Source of the DNA: Pseudomonadota bacterium | GTDB lineage: Bacteria; Pseudomonadota; Alphaproteobacteria; Rhizobiales; Beijerinckiaceae | Assembly (NCBI GenBank): GCA_021781815.1 | Contig: JAJXWB010000006.1 | Location: forward strand, 62,001-126,000 | Length of the DNA stretch: 64,000 nucleotides | Reading direction: 5' to 3' | In this document: positions 29,816 through 39,203 of the stretch, in pieces | How the letters are laid out: each line of letters starts with the position of its first letter | Numbering within the stretch: position 1 is the stretch's first letter | Notes under the pieces: model-generated | Seen by the model: only the letters and a program-made list of their open reading frames with translations | What the model was told of the DNA's origin: nothing | Databases searched by the model: none | Translations under genes and position numbers: made by a program

Positions 29816-31368
29816 GCCTGCGCCCTTTTCGCCTCATAATCGTCGCGCAATTCGCGTTTCAATATCTTGCCGATCGCCGAGCGTGGCAGCGTGTCGACAA
29901 TTTCGATCTTCGAGATGCGCTGTGTCTTGCCGAGCTTGGCGTTGGCGAATTCGCGCAACTCCTCGGCGGACGCGCTCTGGCCTGCGCGCAGCACGGCGAA
30001 GGCGAGCGGCGTCTCGCCCCATTCGACCGACTTGATCCCGACAACCGCGCATTCCAGCACCGCCGGATGCGCCGAGAGGATCTGCTCCAGATCGCTCGGG
30101 TAGATGTTGAAACCGCCGGAAATGATCATGTCCTTGCGGCGATCCATCAGCTTGAGGAAACCGTCCTGGTCGAACCGCCCGACATCGCCGGTCCTGATGA
30201 ACACTCGTCCGTCCGGCGCCACCCACTGCGCCTCTGCCGTCTTGCCGGGCTGGTTGTGATAGCCGTTCATGATCGACCCGGAATAGCCGACGATCTCGCC
30301 GACTTCGCCGGGCCGGACCTCGACGCCGCTCTCGTCGATCAACCGGATATCGTGCCCTTCCGCAGGTCTCCCGACCGTATCGACCTTGTCGGGAAATTCG
30401 TGCGCGACCAGCACGCACGAACCGCCGCCCTCGGTCATCCCATAATATTCGACAAGTCCGCCCGGCCAGCGCTTGAGGACATCCGCCTTCAACGCCCCGG
30501 AGAATGGAGCGCTGGTGCAGAACTTCACGCGGAATCTCGAAAGGTCGTAGGAGTCGAAATCCGGCTGTGTCATGATGCGATGGTATTGCACGGGCACGAG
30601 CATGGCGTGCGTGGCGTGCAGCGACGACGCCAGCGTGAGGAATTCATGCGCATTGAATTTCTTCATCAGCGCGACAGTGCCGCCGCCCGCCAGCGTCGGG
30701 AAAAAGCTGACCAGCGTCGTGTTGGAATACAGGGGCGTGGACAGCACGGTGATCGCCGTGCGGTCGTAGCCAAACGCGTTGGCGCGCTGCACATGTCCCC
30801 ATCGCATCCTGTGCGATTGCACGATGCCCTTCGGCACGCCGGTCGTGCCTGACGAATAGATGATGTTGAAGGGGTCGGGCGGTTCGATTTTCGCGGACGT
30901 CGGCTTTGCGCCGACCGGGGCCAGCCAGTCGGCGAACGGACGACCGACATTCGATCCATCGAGCGCAATGCGCACGGTGTCGGCGTCGCCCGCGCCCTTC
31001 AGACTGTCGGCTGTGGTCGCGTCCAGAAACAGAAGGCGCGCGCCGCAATCCTTGACCATACCCGCAAGCTGGTCCGGCGTCGACGATGGCGCGAGCGGCG
31101 AAACGACGACGCCGATCGACAGCGCGCCGAGGAACAGGGTGGCGTATTCGATCGAGGTCGATGCGCAAACCGCAATGGCCTCGCGCTGCCTGACCCCGTC
31201 GCGCTGGAGCGCGGCCGCAACGCGGTCCATCAATTCCGTCGTCTGCGCATAGGATTGCCGAACGCCGTCGAGGATGAATGCCGTTTGTTCCGGCAGATCG
31301 CGCGCGGTCAGCCGCACCAGTTCCGCAATCAGCCAGAATTCCTGTTCGAGGGCCTCGGCATTGTTCAT
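29812..31368 (-). CDS. acyl-CoA synthetase (AMP-dependent ligase)
   Basis: ANL-superfamily ligase of 518 residues that activates a carboxylic acid to its CoA thioester via the adenylate. The P-loop-like A3 motif is IIYSSGTTGVPKGIV. The A5 motif appears as YYGMTEGGG, A7 as FIRTGDVGRFD, and the C-terminal hinge and Lys as RRKDMIISGG and LPRSAIGKILKREL. The ATG at 31368 has GGGAGGA 9 bases upstream; an upstream frame to 31626 overlaps the divergent hydrolase and is not credible. It sits with a thioesterase and other acyl-CoA genes. Confidence 0.9.
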   Translation of the reverse strand: MNNAEALEQEFWLIAELVRLTARDLPEQTAFILDGVRQSYAQTTELMDRVAAALQRDGVRQREAIAVCASTSIEYATLFLGALSIGVVVSPLAPSSTPDQLAGMVKDCGARLLFLDATTADSLKGAGDADTVRIALDGSNVGRPFADWLAPVGAKPTSAKIEPPDPFNIIYSSGTTGVPKGIVQSHRMRWGHVQRANAFGYDRTAITVLSTPLYSNTTLVSFFPTLAGGGTVALMKKFNAHEFLTLASSLHATHAMLVPVQYHRIMTQPDFDSYDLSRFRVKFCTSAPFSGALKADVLKRWPGGLVEYYGMTEGGGSCVLVAHEFPDKVDTVGRPAEGHDIRLIDESGVEVRPGEVGEIVGYSGSIMNGYHNQPGKTAEAQWVAPDGRVFIRTGDVGRFDQDGFLKLMDRRKDMIISGGFNIYPSDLEQILSAHPAVLECAVVGIKSVEWGETPLAFAVLRAGQSASAEELREFANAKLGKTQRISKIEIVDTLPRSAIGKILKRELRDDYEAKRAQA

Positions 31369-31474
31369 CTTTTCACATCCTCCCGGGCGATCAGTTGCGC
31401 GCCAATGGCCGGGGACGTTAGATGAGGCGGAAAGCCCCAGCAAGCGCGGCGGAAGCATGTGAGGAATGTGATCC

Positions 31475-32665
31475 ATGAGCAAGAACCGGACCCTCGAATT
31501 CGCCAAACCCGAAAAGATCGGGCTGAGCAAGGATGGCCTCGACCGGCTGGGCAAAACTCTGGAACGTGAAATCGCAGACGGACGTCTTCCTGGCGCTGTC
31601 GCGCTTGTCGCGCGCGAAGGCCGCATTGGCTATTTCGAGGCGTTGGGCAAGCGGGACCCCAATGGCGCCGGGGCCATGGAGCGCGATGCGATTTTCCGCA
31701 TCTATTCCATGACCAAGCCGATCGTCTCGACCGCGATCATGATGCTGGTCGAAGAGGGGCGCATCCTGCTGGCCGACCCGCTTTCGAAATTCATTCCGGC
31801 TTTCGCAGAAACGAAGGTCGGAGTTTTGCGCGACGACGAGCTGACTCAGGTTGCGCCGCATCGCCCGATCTCCATTCAGGATCTGCTGCGCCACACATCC
31901 GGCCTGACCTACGATTTCGTGGGCGATGGCCCCGTGCAGCGGCTCTACGCCGAAGCCAATCTCGGGCGGCTCAATCAAACCAACGCCGATCAGGCCGAGG
32001 CCCTCGCCAGATTGCCGCTGCTCAATCAGCCAGGCTCAACCTGGGACTACAGCCGTTCGACCGATGTGCTCGGGCGCGTCGTCGAGGTGGTCACAGGGCG
32101 CACGCTCGGCGAGGAATTGAAAGCCCGCATCCTCGAACCGCTCGGCATGGAGGACACCGGCTTCCACGTGCCGGCGAAGCAGCAGGGCCGCATCGCCGAG
32201 CCATTCGCGACCGACCCGGAGGCGCAGACGCCTGTCAAGCTCCTGAACGTGGCGCGCCCTGCCATGTTCGAATCGGGCGGCGGCGGGCTCGTCTCGACCG
32301 CTATGGATTATGCGCGCTTCTGCGCAATGCTCGCAGGCGGCGGGGCGCTGGCCGGAACGCGCATCCTCGCGCGCAAGACGCTGGAGCTGATGGCGAGCGA
32401 CCACCTCGGTCCACATGTGCGCAGAGGCTCGGACCTGCTGCCGTCCGGCCATGGTTTCGGGCTCGGCTTTGCAGTTCGCAATGCGCCCGGCATGACCTTC
32501 GTGCCAGGCTCGCCCGGCCTGTTCTACTGGGGCGGCATAGCCGGCACGACCTTCTGGATCGATCCGAAAGAAGACATGTTCGCGTTGCTGATGATCCAGG
32601 CGCCCGGTCAGCGCGATTATTTCCGCATGCTGTTCCGCACGCTGGCCTATGCGGCGCTGGAATAG
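31475..32665 (+). CDS. serine hydrolase of the class C beta-lactamase/esterase family
   Basis: A 396-residue member of the beta-lactamase-like family. The SxxK motif is SMTK at 78-81, and the tyrosine motif is YSRS near 190 (YxS in place of the usual YxN). No signal peptide is visible, so it is probably cytoplasmic and more likely an esterase (EstB-like) than a true beta-lactamase. It is transcribed divergently from the acyl-CoA ligase, 106 bases away. Confidence 0.85.
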   Translation: MSKNRTLEFAKPEKIGLSKDGLDRLGKTLEREIADGRLPGAVALVAREGRIGYFEALGKRDPNGAGAMERDAIFRIYSMTKPIVSTAIMMLVEEGRILLADPLSKFIPAFAETKVGVLRDDELTQVAPHRPISIQDLLRHTSGLTYDFVGDGPVQRLYAEANLGRLNQTNADQAEALARLPLLNQPGSTWDYSRSTDVLGRVVEVVTGRTLGEELKARILEPLGMEDTGFHVPAKQQGRIAEPFATDPEAQTPVKLLNVARPAMFESGGGGLVSTAMDYARFCAMLAGGGALAGTRILARKTLELMASDHLGPHVRRGSDLLPSGHGFGLGFAVRNAPGMTFVPGSPGLFYWGGIAGTTFWIDPKEDMFALLMIQAPGQRDYFRMLFRTLAYAALE

Positions 32666-32676
32666 GCGCCGCAAAA

Positions 32677-33390
32677 TTACGCCAGCTTGCCGCCTGTCGA
32701 AACCGCGCCGGCCCACGGCCTGTAATTCACGGTCATCACGCGCCAACCCCGGTCGCTGTCGCGTTCCAGCAGATCGAGTTCAGTGATTGCGCAATTATCG
32801 GTCATGAACGAAAGCATGCCGGACGGCGGCAGGCCGAGCGCGACGCCCAGCGCCGCCCGGATCGTGCCGCCATGCGCCACCACGATCACATCGCGCCCGC
32901 GATGCGCGGCGATGGTCGTTTCGATGCCTGCGCGCGTGCGCTCCACGAGATCGACGAAACTCTCGCCATTTGGCGCCCGCTCGCCGGGATCGTTGAACCA
33001 GTAGCTTGACGGCGACGGCCGGCGATCACGAAAGAATTGCGCGCGGTCGAGCCCCTGCCAGTCCCCGAGATTCTGTTCGGCGAATTCCGCCAGCGCGACC
33101 GGCGCGCATGCGTCGGGATGGCCGGCAGCGCGAATCGCCGCCGCAGTTTCCTTGGTGCGCACGAGATTGCTGGTGATCCACACGGCGTTCTTCGGCAACG
33201 TCTGGGCGAGCGCCTCGAACACGACTCCGTCGCTGCAATCGCAGGAAATGTCGCGCTGACCATAGATGCGGCCGCCATCGCCGCGCACCGGCGCATGTCG
33301 CACCCACCAGAAGCGCGTGGTGAGGAAATCCTCCATCCCCGGCATGGTATGGCCGACGCTGGACGTCGCTGCGTCTCCGGTCACGAGCAT
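32677..33390 (-). CDS. histidine phosphatase family protein
   Basis: A 237-residue phosphoglycerate-mutase-fold protein with the catalytic RHAP motif near residue 30, a second Arg in [10 protein letters not shown] and the late His in [10 protein letters not shown]. The phosphatase branch is favoured because mutase-specific insertions are absent. The start at 33390 has AGGGAACAGGGAG upstream; starts at 33345 or 33336 are possible. The substrate is unknown. It converges on the serine hydrolase, 11 bases away. Confidence 0.83.
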   Translation of the reverse strand: MLVTGDAATSSVGHTMPGMEDFLTTRFWWVRHAPVRGDGGRIYGQRDISCDCSDGVVFEALAQTLPKNAVWITSNLVRTKETAAAIRAAGHPDACAPVALAEFAEQNLGDWQGLDRAQFFRDRRPSPSSYWFNDPGERAPNGESFVDLVERTRAGIETTIAAHRGRDVIVVAHGGTIRAALGVALGLPPSGMLSFMTDNCAITELDLLERDSDRGWRVMTVNYRPWAGAVSTGGKLA

Positions 33391-33492
33391 CTCCCTGTTC
33401 CCTGTTTCTGTAACGCCCTCGCCGCACAGCGCGCAAGCCGCTTCCGCAGGCGCCATGCATTCGGTACGTTCATGACGACACGGAGGGTGAAC

Positions 33493-34284
33493 ATGACGGG
33501 ACGGCTACAGGGCAAGGCGACGATCATCACCGGCGCAGGCAGCGGCATTGGCCGCGCAAGCGCGCTGCTATTTGCGAGAGAAGGCGCACGCGTTCTGATC
33601 GCAGATCGCGCCGAGGACGGCTTGAACGAGACGCTCCGGTTGATCGCCGACGCGGGCCACGCCGCAAGCGCGCTGACGATCGACGCCGGCAGCGAGCCAG
33701 ACGTCGCAAGGCTGGTGGACACTGCGATCCACGAATTCGGCCGCATCGATGTCGTCTACGCCAACGCAGGAATCAGCGGCGGCCTGACGCCGCTGTTCGA
33801 TGTCACAGTCGACATGTTCGCCGAAATTTTGCGTATCAATCTGATCGGTCCTTTTCTCGCGATTCAGAAGGCCGCCCCGCACATGATCAATCAGGGCGGC
33901 GGCTCTATCGTCTGCACGGCCTCGGTCGCAGGCCTGCGCGCCAATGCGGGTGGCGCGCCATACAGCGCGAGCAAGGCGGGCGTCATCAGCCTCGTGCAGA
34001 CTTCCGCCAATGCGCTGATCGGCACGGGTGTGCGCGTGAATGCGATCTGCCCGGGCCTGATCGAAACAGGCATGACCAAACCGATCTTCGATCACGCCCG
34101 CGCTCGCGGCACGGACAGCAAGATCGGTCAGCTCAATCCGCTCGGGCGCGCCGGCGCGCCAAACGAGATCGCCGCCATGGCGCTGTTTCTCGCAAGCGAC
34201 GAATCGTCCTACGTCAACGGCCAAGCTTTCCCGGTCGATGGCGGGCTGTCGAGCACCCATCCCTTCGCGCGGCCAAGAACGTAA
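33493..34284 (+). CDS. short-chain dehydrogenase/reductase (FabG-like)
   Basis: Classical SDR of 263 residues: [11 protein letters not shown] cofactor loop, ADRAED after beta-2 (Asp favours NAD), YANAGISGG, and the catalytic Ser/Tyr/Lys (CTASVAG, then YSASK). A GGAGGG lies 6 bases before the ATG at 33493; the frame is open much further upstream but runs antisense to the histidine phosphatase. It converges with the acyl-CoA dehydrogenase gene downstream. Confidence 0.87.
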   Translation: MTGRLQGKATIITGAGSGIGRASALLFAREGARVLIADRAEDGLNETLRLIADAGHAASALTIDAGSEPDVARLVDTAIHEFGRIDVVYANAGISGGLTPLFDVTVDMFAEILRINLIGPFLAIQKAAPHMINQGGGSIVCTASVAGLRANAGGAPYSASKAGVISLVQTSANALIGTGVRVNAICPGLIETGMTKPIFDHARARGTDSKIGQLNPLGRAGAPNEIAAMALFLASDESSYVNGQAFPVDGGLSSTHPFARPRT

Positions 34285-34339
34285 GGCCACTCCTTCTCAC
34301 CGCCGCCTGACCAGAGGCGCCGACGAGCAGCCGGCGGCG

Positions 34340-35476
34340 TCAATATCCTCTGAGCGTCGCGATCCGGTCGCCATGAAATCGCTGGTCGCCGAACAATTCG
34401 ATGCCGACGCGCGCGCGCTTCATGAACAGGCCGATGTCGACGGCGTCGGTCATGCCGATGCCGCCATGCATCTGCACTGACTCCTGCACGGCGAGATTGG
34501 TGGACACACACGCCCTCGCCTTGGCGAGCGCGACGAACGGCGCGGCCTTGTCTGCGGATTCATCGAGAACCTGCAGCGCCTTCAGCACGGCGGCGCGCGT
34601 CACTTCGAGTTCGCAATACAGATGCGAAGCGCGATGTTGCAGACCCTGGAACTCGCCAATCGCCTTGCCGAATTGCTTGCGGTCGCGCAGATAGGCGATC
34701 GTGCGGCCGAACGCTTCCTCGCTCACGCCGACCAGTTCCGACGCGACGCAGGCGCGGCCGACATCGAGAATCGCCGCCGCCAGTTTGCCGCCATTGTCGA
34801 CTTCGCCGAGCACGGCGTCGGCGTCAACGGCGGCGCCATCGAACGTGACGCGCGCAGCATTGTGCGCATCCACCATGATCGTGCGCTCGACCGAAACGCC
34901 CTTGGCCTTGGGATCTACCAGCAGCACCGTCACACCGTCCTTGTCGGCGGGGCCGCCCGACGTGCGCGCGACGACGATCAGCAGATCGGCGACGTGTCCA
35001 TCGACGACGAAGGTCTTCGCGCCCTTGAGCACAAACCCGTTGCCAGAGCGTTTGGCTTCGGTCTCGATCTTGTGCGGCCCGTGCTTGGCGCGTTCGTCGA
35101 CCGCGAGCGCGGTCAGAAGATCGCCGGCTGCGATTTTCGACAGCAATTCGCCCGCGCGCGCGCCGCCGGCCTTGAGCAGGGCGCTAGCGCCGAGCGCGGC
35201 CGTCGCCAGGAACGGCGAGGGCGTGAGATTGCGCCCGATTTCCTCCATCACCACGCCGGCTTCGACATGGCCGAGCCCCGAACCGCCATGCTCCTCCGGC
35301 ACGAGAATGCCCGCAAAACCCATGGAGGCGAATTCCTTCCATAGGTCGCGCGAAAAGCCGACGGCGTCGCGTTGATCGCGCATGTTGCGCAGATGGGCGA
35401 CGGGCGCGCGGTCGCCGATGAAACCGCGCGCCGAATCGCGCAGCATGGATTGTTCTTCGGTCAGGACGAGAGCCAC
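34340..35476 (-). CDS. acyl-CoA dehydrogenase (short subunit)
   Basis: Flavin acyl-CoA dehydrogenase-fold protein of 378 residues: N-terminal helical domain (LTEEQSMLRDSARGFI), middle beta domain and C-terminal helices with QFGKAIGEFQGLQHRASHL and MHGGIGMTDAVDIGLFMKR. I do not see an obvious catalytic Glu at the usual place near GIGMT. GTG start with GGAG upstream. The neighbouring acyl-CoA dehydrogenase is 27 bases upstream on the same strand. Paired genes of this kind often form heteromers in sterol and branched-chain degradation, which I infer here. Confidence 0.87.
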   Translation of the reverse strand: MALVLTEEQSMLRDSARGFIGDRAPVAHLRNMRDQRDAVGFSRDLWKEFASMGFAGILVPEEHGGSGLGHVEAGVVMEEIGRNLTPSPFLATAALGASALLKAGGARAGELLSKIAAGDLLTALAVDERAKHGPHKIETEAKRSGNGFVLKGAKTFVVDGHVADLLIVVARTSGGPADKDGVTVLLVDPKAKGVSVERTIMVDAHNAARVTFDGAAVDADAVLGEVDNGGKLAAAILDVGRACVASELVGVSEEAFGRTIAYLRDRKQFGKAIGEFQGLQHRASHLYCELEVTRAAVLKALQVLDESADKAAPFVALAKARACVSTNLAVQESVQMHGGIGMTDAVDIGLFMKRARVGIELFGDQRFHGDRIATLRGY

Positions 35477-35503
35477 TGTCTTACTCCAAAAATCTTTCCG
35501 CGC

Positions 35504-36685
35504 TCACGCGCCGGGCAGGTCGAGGATGCGTTTGGAAATGATGTTGAGCTGCACTTCGCTCGTGCCGCCCTCGATCGAATTGGCTTTCGTCCGCAGCCAG
35601 GCGCGCGGCGCCTCGCCCTCGGTCGAACGCGCGCTCTCCCATTCCAGTCCGTCGGCGCCGAGCGACGACATGATGAGTTCATGCCGGCGCTTGTTCAGTT
35701 CTGTGCCGTAATATTTCAGGAAGGAGGAGAAGGCGGGATGCGCCTGTTTGGCCTTGGCGAGATCGCCGGCGCGCTCCATTGCGAACTGGAACGCCCAGGC
35801 GTCGACATCGAAATCGGCGATGTCCGCACGCAGCAGCGGATCGGCCAGCGCGCCATTCTCCACACCTATCGAATCGGCTGCGATCTGGCCGAGAGGTCGG
35901 CCGACGCCGCCAAGGCCCATGCCGCCGATCATGTCGCGCTCATGCGTCAGCAGATATTTGGCGACGTCCCAGCCCTTGTTACGCACTCCCACAAGATTTT
36001 CCTTCGGAACCTTCACATCGCTGAAAAAGGTCTCGCAGAAGGGCGATTTGCCGGAGATCAGCAGGATCGGCCGCGTCGTCACGCCGGGCGACGCCATGTC
36101 GAACAGCAGGAAGGAAATGCCTTCGTGTTTCTTCGCGTTCGCGTCGGTGCGCACAAGGCAGAAGATCCAGTCGGCGTAGTTCGCGTAGCTCGTCCAGACC
36201 TTCTGGCCGTTGACGAGGAAATGATCGCCCTTGTCCTCGGCCCTGGTGGCGAGGGAGGCGAGATCGGAGCCCGCGCCGGGCTCAGAATAGCCCTGGCACC
36301 AGCGGATTTCGCCGCGCGCGATCTTCGGCAGATGCTCTTTCTTCTGCTCTTCGTCGCCGTACTTGAGCAGCGCCGGCCCGAGCATCCAGATGCCGAACGA
36401 ATCGAGCGGCGACCGGCATTTCAGCGCGGCCATTTCCTGCCGCAGGATTTTAGTCTCGTCCTTCGTCAGGCCGCCGCCGCCATATTCCTTTGGCCAGTCC
36501 GGCACTGTCCAGCCGCGCGCCGCCATGCGCTCCAGCCAGACTTTCTGCGCCTCGTTCTTGAACGTCCAGTTGCGGCCGCCCCAGCAGCGGTCTTCGTCGT
36601 CCTCGGGCGGCGTGCGCATGTCCGCCGGGCAATTGGCCACGAGCCATGCGCGGGTTTCGTTCCGGAACGCTTCGAGATCGGTCAC
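35504..36685 (-). CDS. acyl-CoA dehydrogenase (long subunit)
   Basis: A 393-residue acyl-CoA dehydrogenase. Family blocks visible are WCQGYSEPGAGSDLASL (flavin/substrate binding), VNGQKVWTSYANYADW and the C-terminal EGGTSEVQLNIISKRIL. The start is taken at a GTG (36685) with GGGAGA upstream; the frame is open to 36766, but that part has no similarity and lies in a repeat-like spacer. It is likely the partner of the shorter dehydrogenase downstream. Confidence 0.9.
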   Translation of the reverse strand: MTDLEAFRNETRAWLVANCPADMRTPPEDDEDRCWGGRNWTFKNEAQKVWLERMAARGWTVPDWPKEYGGGGLTKDETKILRQEMAALKCRSPLDSFGIWMLGPALLKYGDEEQKKEHLPKIARGEIRWCQGYSEPGAGSDLASLATRAEDKGDHFLVNGQKVWTSYANYADWIFCLVRTDANAKKHEGISFLLFDMASPGVTTRPILLISGKSPFCETFFSDVKVPKENLVGVRNKGWDVAKYLLTHERDMIGGMGLGGVGRPLGQIAADSIGVENGALADPLLRADIADFDVDAWAFQFAMERAGDLAKAKQAHPAFSSFLKYYGTELNKRRHELIMSSLGADGLEWESARSTEGEAPRAWLRTKANSIEGGTSEVQLNIISKRILDLPGA

Positions 36686-36815
36686 GTCTGTTTCTCCCAC
36701 GGTCGTTGTCCCGGCGTCACGACAGGGCTTGTGCCGCCATCCACGCCCCCGCTCCGGGAGTTGCATCTCGGAGCGCGTCTATCCTTCGCCATTCGCTGTT
36801 CATGCCGGCGCAGAC

Positions 36816-36834
36816 GCCCGCGGGAAACGCGGGC
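36816..36834. repeat. perfect hairpin in a REP-like spacer
   Basis: GCCCGCG and CGCGGGC flank a GGAAA loop, with further ATGCC/GGCAT symmetry outside it. The 169-base gap (36686-36854) has no gene. It also carries fragments such as CCGGCGTCACGACAGGGCTTG and GCCGCCATCCACG that look like the dispersed palindromes common in Hyphomicrobiales. It lies 3' of the quinone oxidoreductase gene and could act as its terminator. Confidence 0.45.
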
Positions 36835-36854
36835 ATGACGCTTAGTATCGCCGA

Positions 36855-37853
36855 TCAATCCATCGTCACCACGACCTTGCCCATGGCCTTGCGGCCGGAC
36901 AGCCAGTCGATCGCCTCGCCCGCCTTTTCCAGCGGGAAGCGCTCCGACACGTAGGGTCTGATCTTGCCGGCTGCGTACAAGGCCATCAGATCTTTCAGAT
37001 TCTCCTGATGCTGCGCCGGATTGCGGCGCACAAAATCGCCCCAGAACACGCCGAGAATATCGCAGCCTTTGAGCAGCGCCAGATTAAGCGGAAGTTTCGG
37101 AATGCCGGCGGGGAAACCGACCACAAGGAAGCGCCCTTCCCAGCCGATCGAGCGCAGCGAGGCCTCGGCGTAGGCGCCGCCGACGCCGTCGTAGATCACG
37201 TCCGCGCCGTGCGCGCCGCAGGCGTTCTTGAACTGCTCGGTCAGCGCCTTCTGACCGTCCTTGTCGAATGGCCCGGCAGGATAGACGATCGTCTCGGACG
37301 CGCCGTGTTTCAAACAGAAATCGGCTTTCTCCTGCGTGGAGACGGCCGCGATGACGCGCGCGCCCCAGGCCGCGCCGAGTTCGACCGCAGCTATGCCGAC
37401 GCCGCCGGCAGCGCCCAGCACCAGCAGGGTCTCGCCCTTCCTGATCCTGGCGCGATCCTTCAGCGCATGATGCGAGGTGCCGTATGTCATGAGGAAGGCG
37501 GCGGCCTCGTCATAGGGCATTGCATCGGGGATTTTCACGGCGCGGGTCGCATCCAGCGCCACCTTCTGCGCCATGCCGCCCCAGCCGCATGAGGCCAGCA
37601 CGCGATCGCCGACCGCAAGGCCCGTCACACCCGCGCCAACCGCCGCAATATGGCCGGAGATCTCGCCGCCTGGCGAAAACGGCCGCCCCGGCTTGAATTG
37701 ATACATGTCCCGGATGATGAGCGCGTCCGGATAATTGACCCCACAGGCTTTCACGTCGACCACGACGTGGCCGGGCCGGGCCTCCGGATCCGGCATGTCC
37801 TCCAGCCTCAGCGTTTCCGGACCGCCAACCTCGCGGCTGATCAGAGCTTTCAT
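36855..37853 (-). CDS. NADPH:quinone oxidoreductase (zinc-independent MDR family)
   Basis: Medium-chain dehydrogenase/reductase of 332 residues with the Qor-like N-terminus (MKALISREVGGPETLRLED), GVNYPDALII and the Rossmann motif VLGAAGGVGIAAVELG. Zinc ligands of alcohol dehydrogenases are absent, so it is a quinone or enoyl reductase type. AGGAGG lies 5-6 bases before the ATG at 37853. It may serve the acyl-CoA dehydrogenases upstream, but this is only proximity. Confidence 0.88.
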   Translation of the reverse strand: MKALISREVGGPETLRLEDMPDPEARPGHVVVDVKACGVNYPDALIIRDMYQFKPGRPFSPGGEISGHIAAVGAGVTGLAVGDRVLASCGWGGMAQKVALDATRAVKIPDAMPYDEAAAFLMTYGTSHHALKDRARIRKGETLLVLGAAGGVGIAAVELGAAWGARVIAAVSTQEKADFCLKHGASETIVYPAGPFDKDGQKALTEQFKNACGAHGADVIYDGVGGAYAEASLRSIGWEGRFLVVGFPAGIPKLPLNLALLKGCDILGVFWGDFVRRNPAQHQENLKDLMALYAAGKIRPYVSERFPLEKAGEAIDWLSGRKAMGKVVVTMD

Positions 37854-38015
37854 CCATATCCTCCTGGCGCGGCGCCGGCCGCGCATGTTCGATTGTCCGA
37901 CAACCTAGTGCGAACTTCCGGCGGTGGAAAGACATTGCGACACGCGGCGCGCGCAAGTTTCGCAATGCGGAAGACGCGGCTTGACGCTCCGGCGTAACGC
38001 TTGCGAACTAGCGAC

Positions 38016-38993
38016 ATGGACACTCACGCCGCCAAAGACCCATCGCTTTATTCGCCGCTCGCCCGGTTCGCGGGCGCCGCCCCTGATGCGCCAGCCTGGT
38101 TTGTGAGCGCCGTCGCACGCAAGCCGGAGGAACGCTTCGTCGAGGTCGATGGCACCCCCATCGAAATGCTGACGTGGGGCGAGATCGGCAAACCAGGCTT
38201 GCTGCTGCTACATGGCAACGGCGCTCACGCCGGCTGGTATCGGTTCATTGCGCCCTTCTTCGCCGATCGTTACCGCGTCGCCGCCCTATCCTGGTCCGGC
38301 ATGGGCGCCTCCGGCTGGCGCAGGGAATACCGGGTTGAGCACTTCGTCGCCGAGATCGTGGCGGTGGCCGAGGCCGCCGGCCTTCATGCCGGCGTGGCCC
38401 CGCCGCTGATCGTCGGGCATTCCTTCGGCTCGTTCCCGCTGGCGGAAGCCGCTTGCCGGCATGGCGATCGCTTCGGCGGGATCGTCATCGTCGATTCGCC
38501 TTTCCTGACGCCCGAGCGCCGCGAACTGCGGCGGCGCGAGCGCGGCGCCCGGCCGCAGCGGCCGCGCGAATTGGCGCCGCATCGGGTCTATCCGACGCTG
38601 GAAGCCGCGCTCGCCCGATTCCGGCTCGCGCCGCTGCAACCTTGCGCAAACCTCTACATCGCCGACCTGATCGCGCGTGAAGGCCTTGTCCGCGTAAGCT
38701 CGGAGGACGGATCGGAGGGCTGGACCTGGCGTTTCGACCCATTTCTCTGGCGCGACTTTCACATGCCCGATCTCACCGGCGTCCTCGGACGCATGAAGTG
38801 CCCGGCGGCGCTGATCCGCGGCGCGCGCTCGCAACTCATGGGCGACGAGGATTTTGAATTCACGCACGCGCTGATGCCGCCGTCGTCGCCGCGGCTGGAG
38901 ATCCCCGACGCTGAACATCACGTGATGATCGACCAGCCCCTCGCCTTTGTCGCCGCCCTGAGCGGCCTGTTCGCCGGGTGGCCGGCGCTCTGA
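38016..38993 (+). CDS. alpha/beta hydrolase
   Basis: An alpha/beta-hydrolase-fold protein of 325 residues. The oxyanion-hole block is LLLHGNGAHAGWYR, the nucleophile elbow is GHSFGS, and a late His lies in DAEHHVMIDQ. No signal peptide. The ATG at 38016 is taken because homology-like sequence begins shortly after it; the ribosome site is weak. The gene precedes hpnB by 210 bases and is not clearly part of that operon. The substrate is unknown. Confidence 0.83.
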   Translation: MDTHAAKDPSLYSPLARFAGAAPDAPAWFVSAVARKPEERFVEVDGTPIEMLTWGEIGKPGLLLLHGNGAHAGWYRFIAPFFADRYRVAALSWSGMGASGWRREYRVEHFVAEIVAVAEAAGLHAGVAPPLIVGHSFGSFPLAEAACRHGDRFGGIVIVDSPFLTPERRELRRRERGARPQRPRELAPHRVYPTLEAALARFRLAPLQPCANLYIADLIAREGLVRVSSEDGSEGWTWRFDPFLWRDFHMPDLTGVLGRMKCPAALIRGARSQLMGDEDFEFTHALMPPSSPRLEIPDAEHHVMIDQPLAFVAALSGLFAGWPAL

Positions 38994-39203
38994 GGATACG
39001 CCAGGCGATTTGGCGCGGCTTTCAAAATCGCCTATTCCATCGGCGCGACCGCGTAGCGACCTGCCCCCTGGAGTTGGCGAAAGCTTGATCGACCGCTTGG
39101 AAAATGCGCCCGAAGGCCTCGTCCCGGCGATCGGTGCGAGAGATTTCGTCTGCCCGGTCCTCGCCGGCGCGCGCGCATGGGGCCGGGGAGCCCGCTGCAT
39201 CCG

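Noticed and set aside
31475-32665. Antibiotic-resistance beta-lactamase
   Set aside because: The fold is shared, but there is no signal peptide and the tyrosine motif is YxS, so an esterase is more likely.
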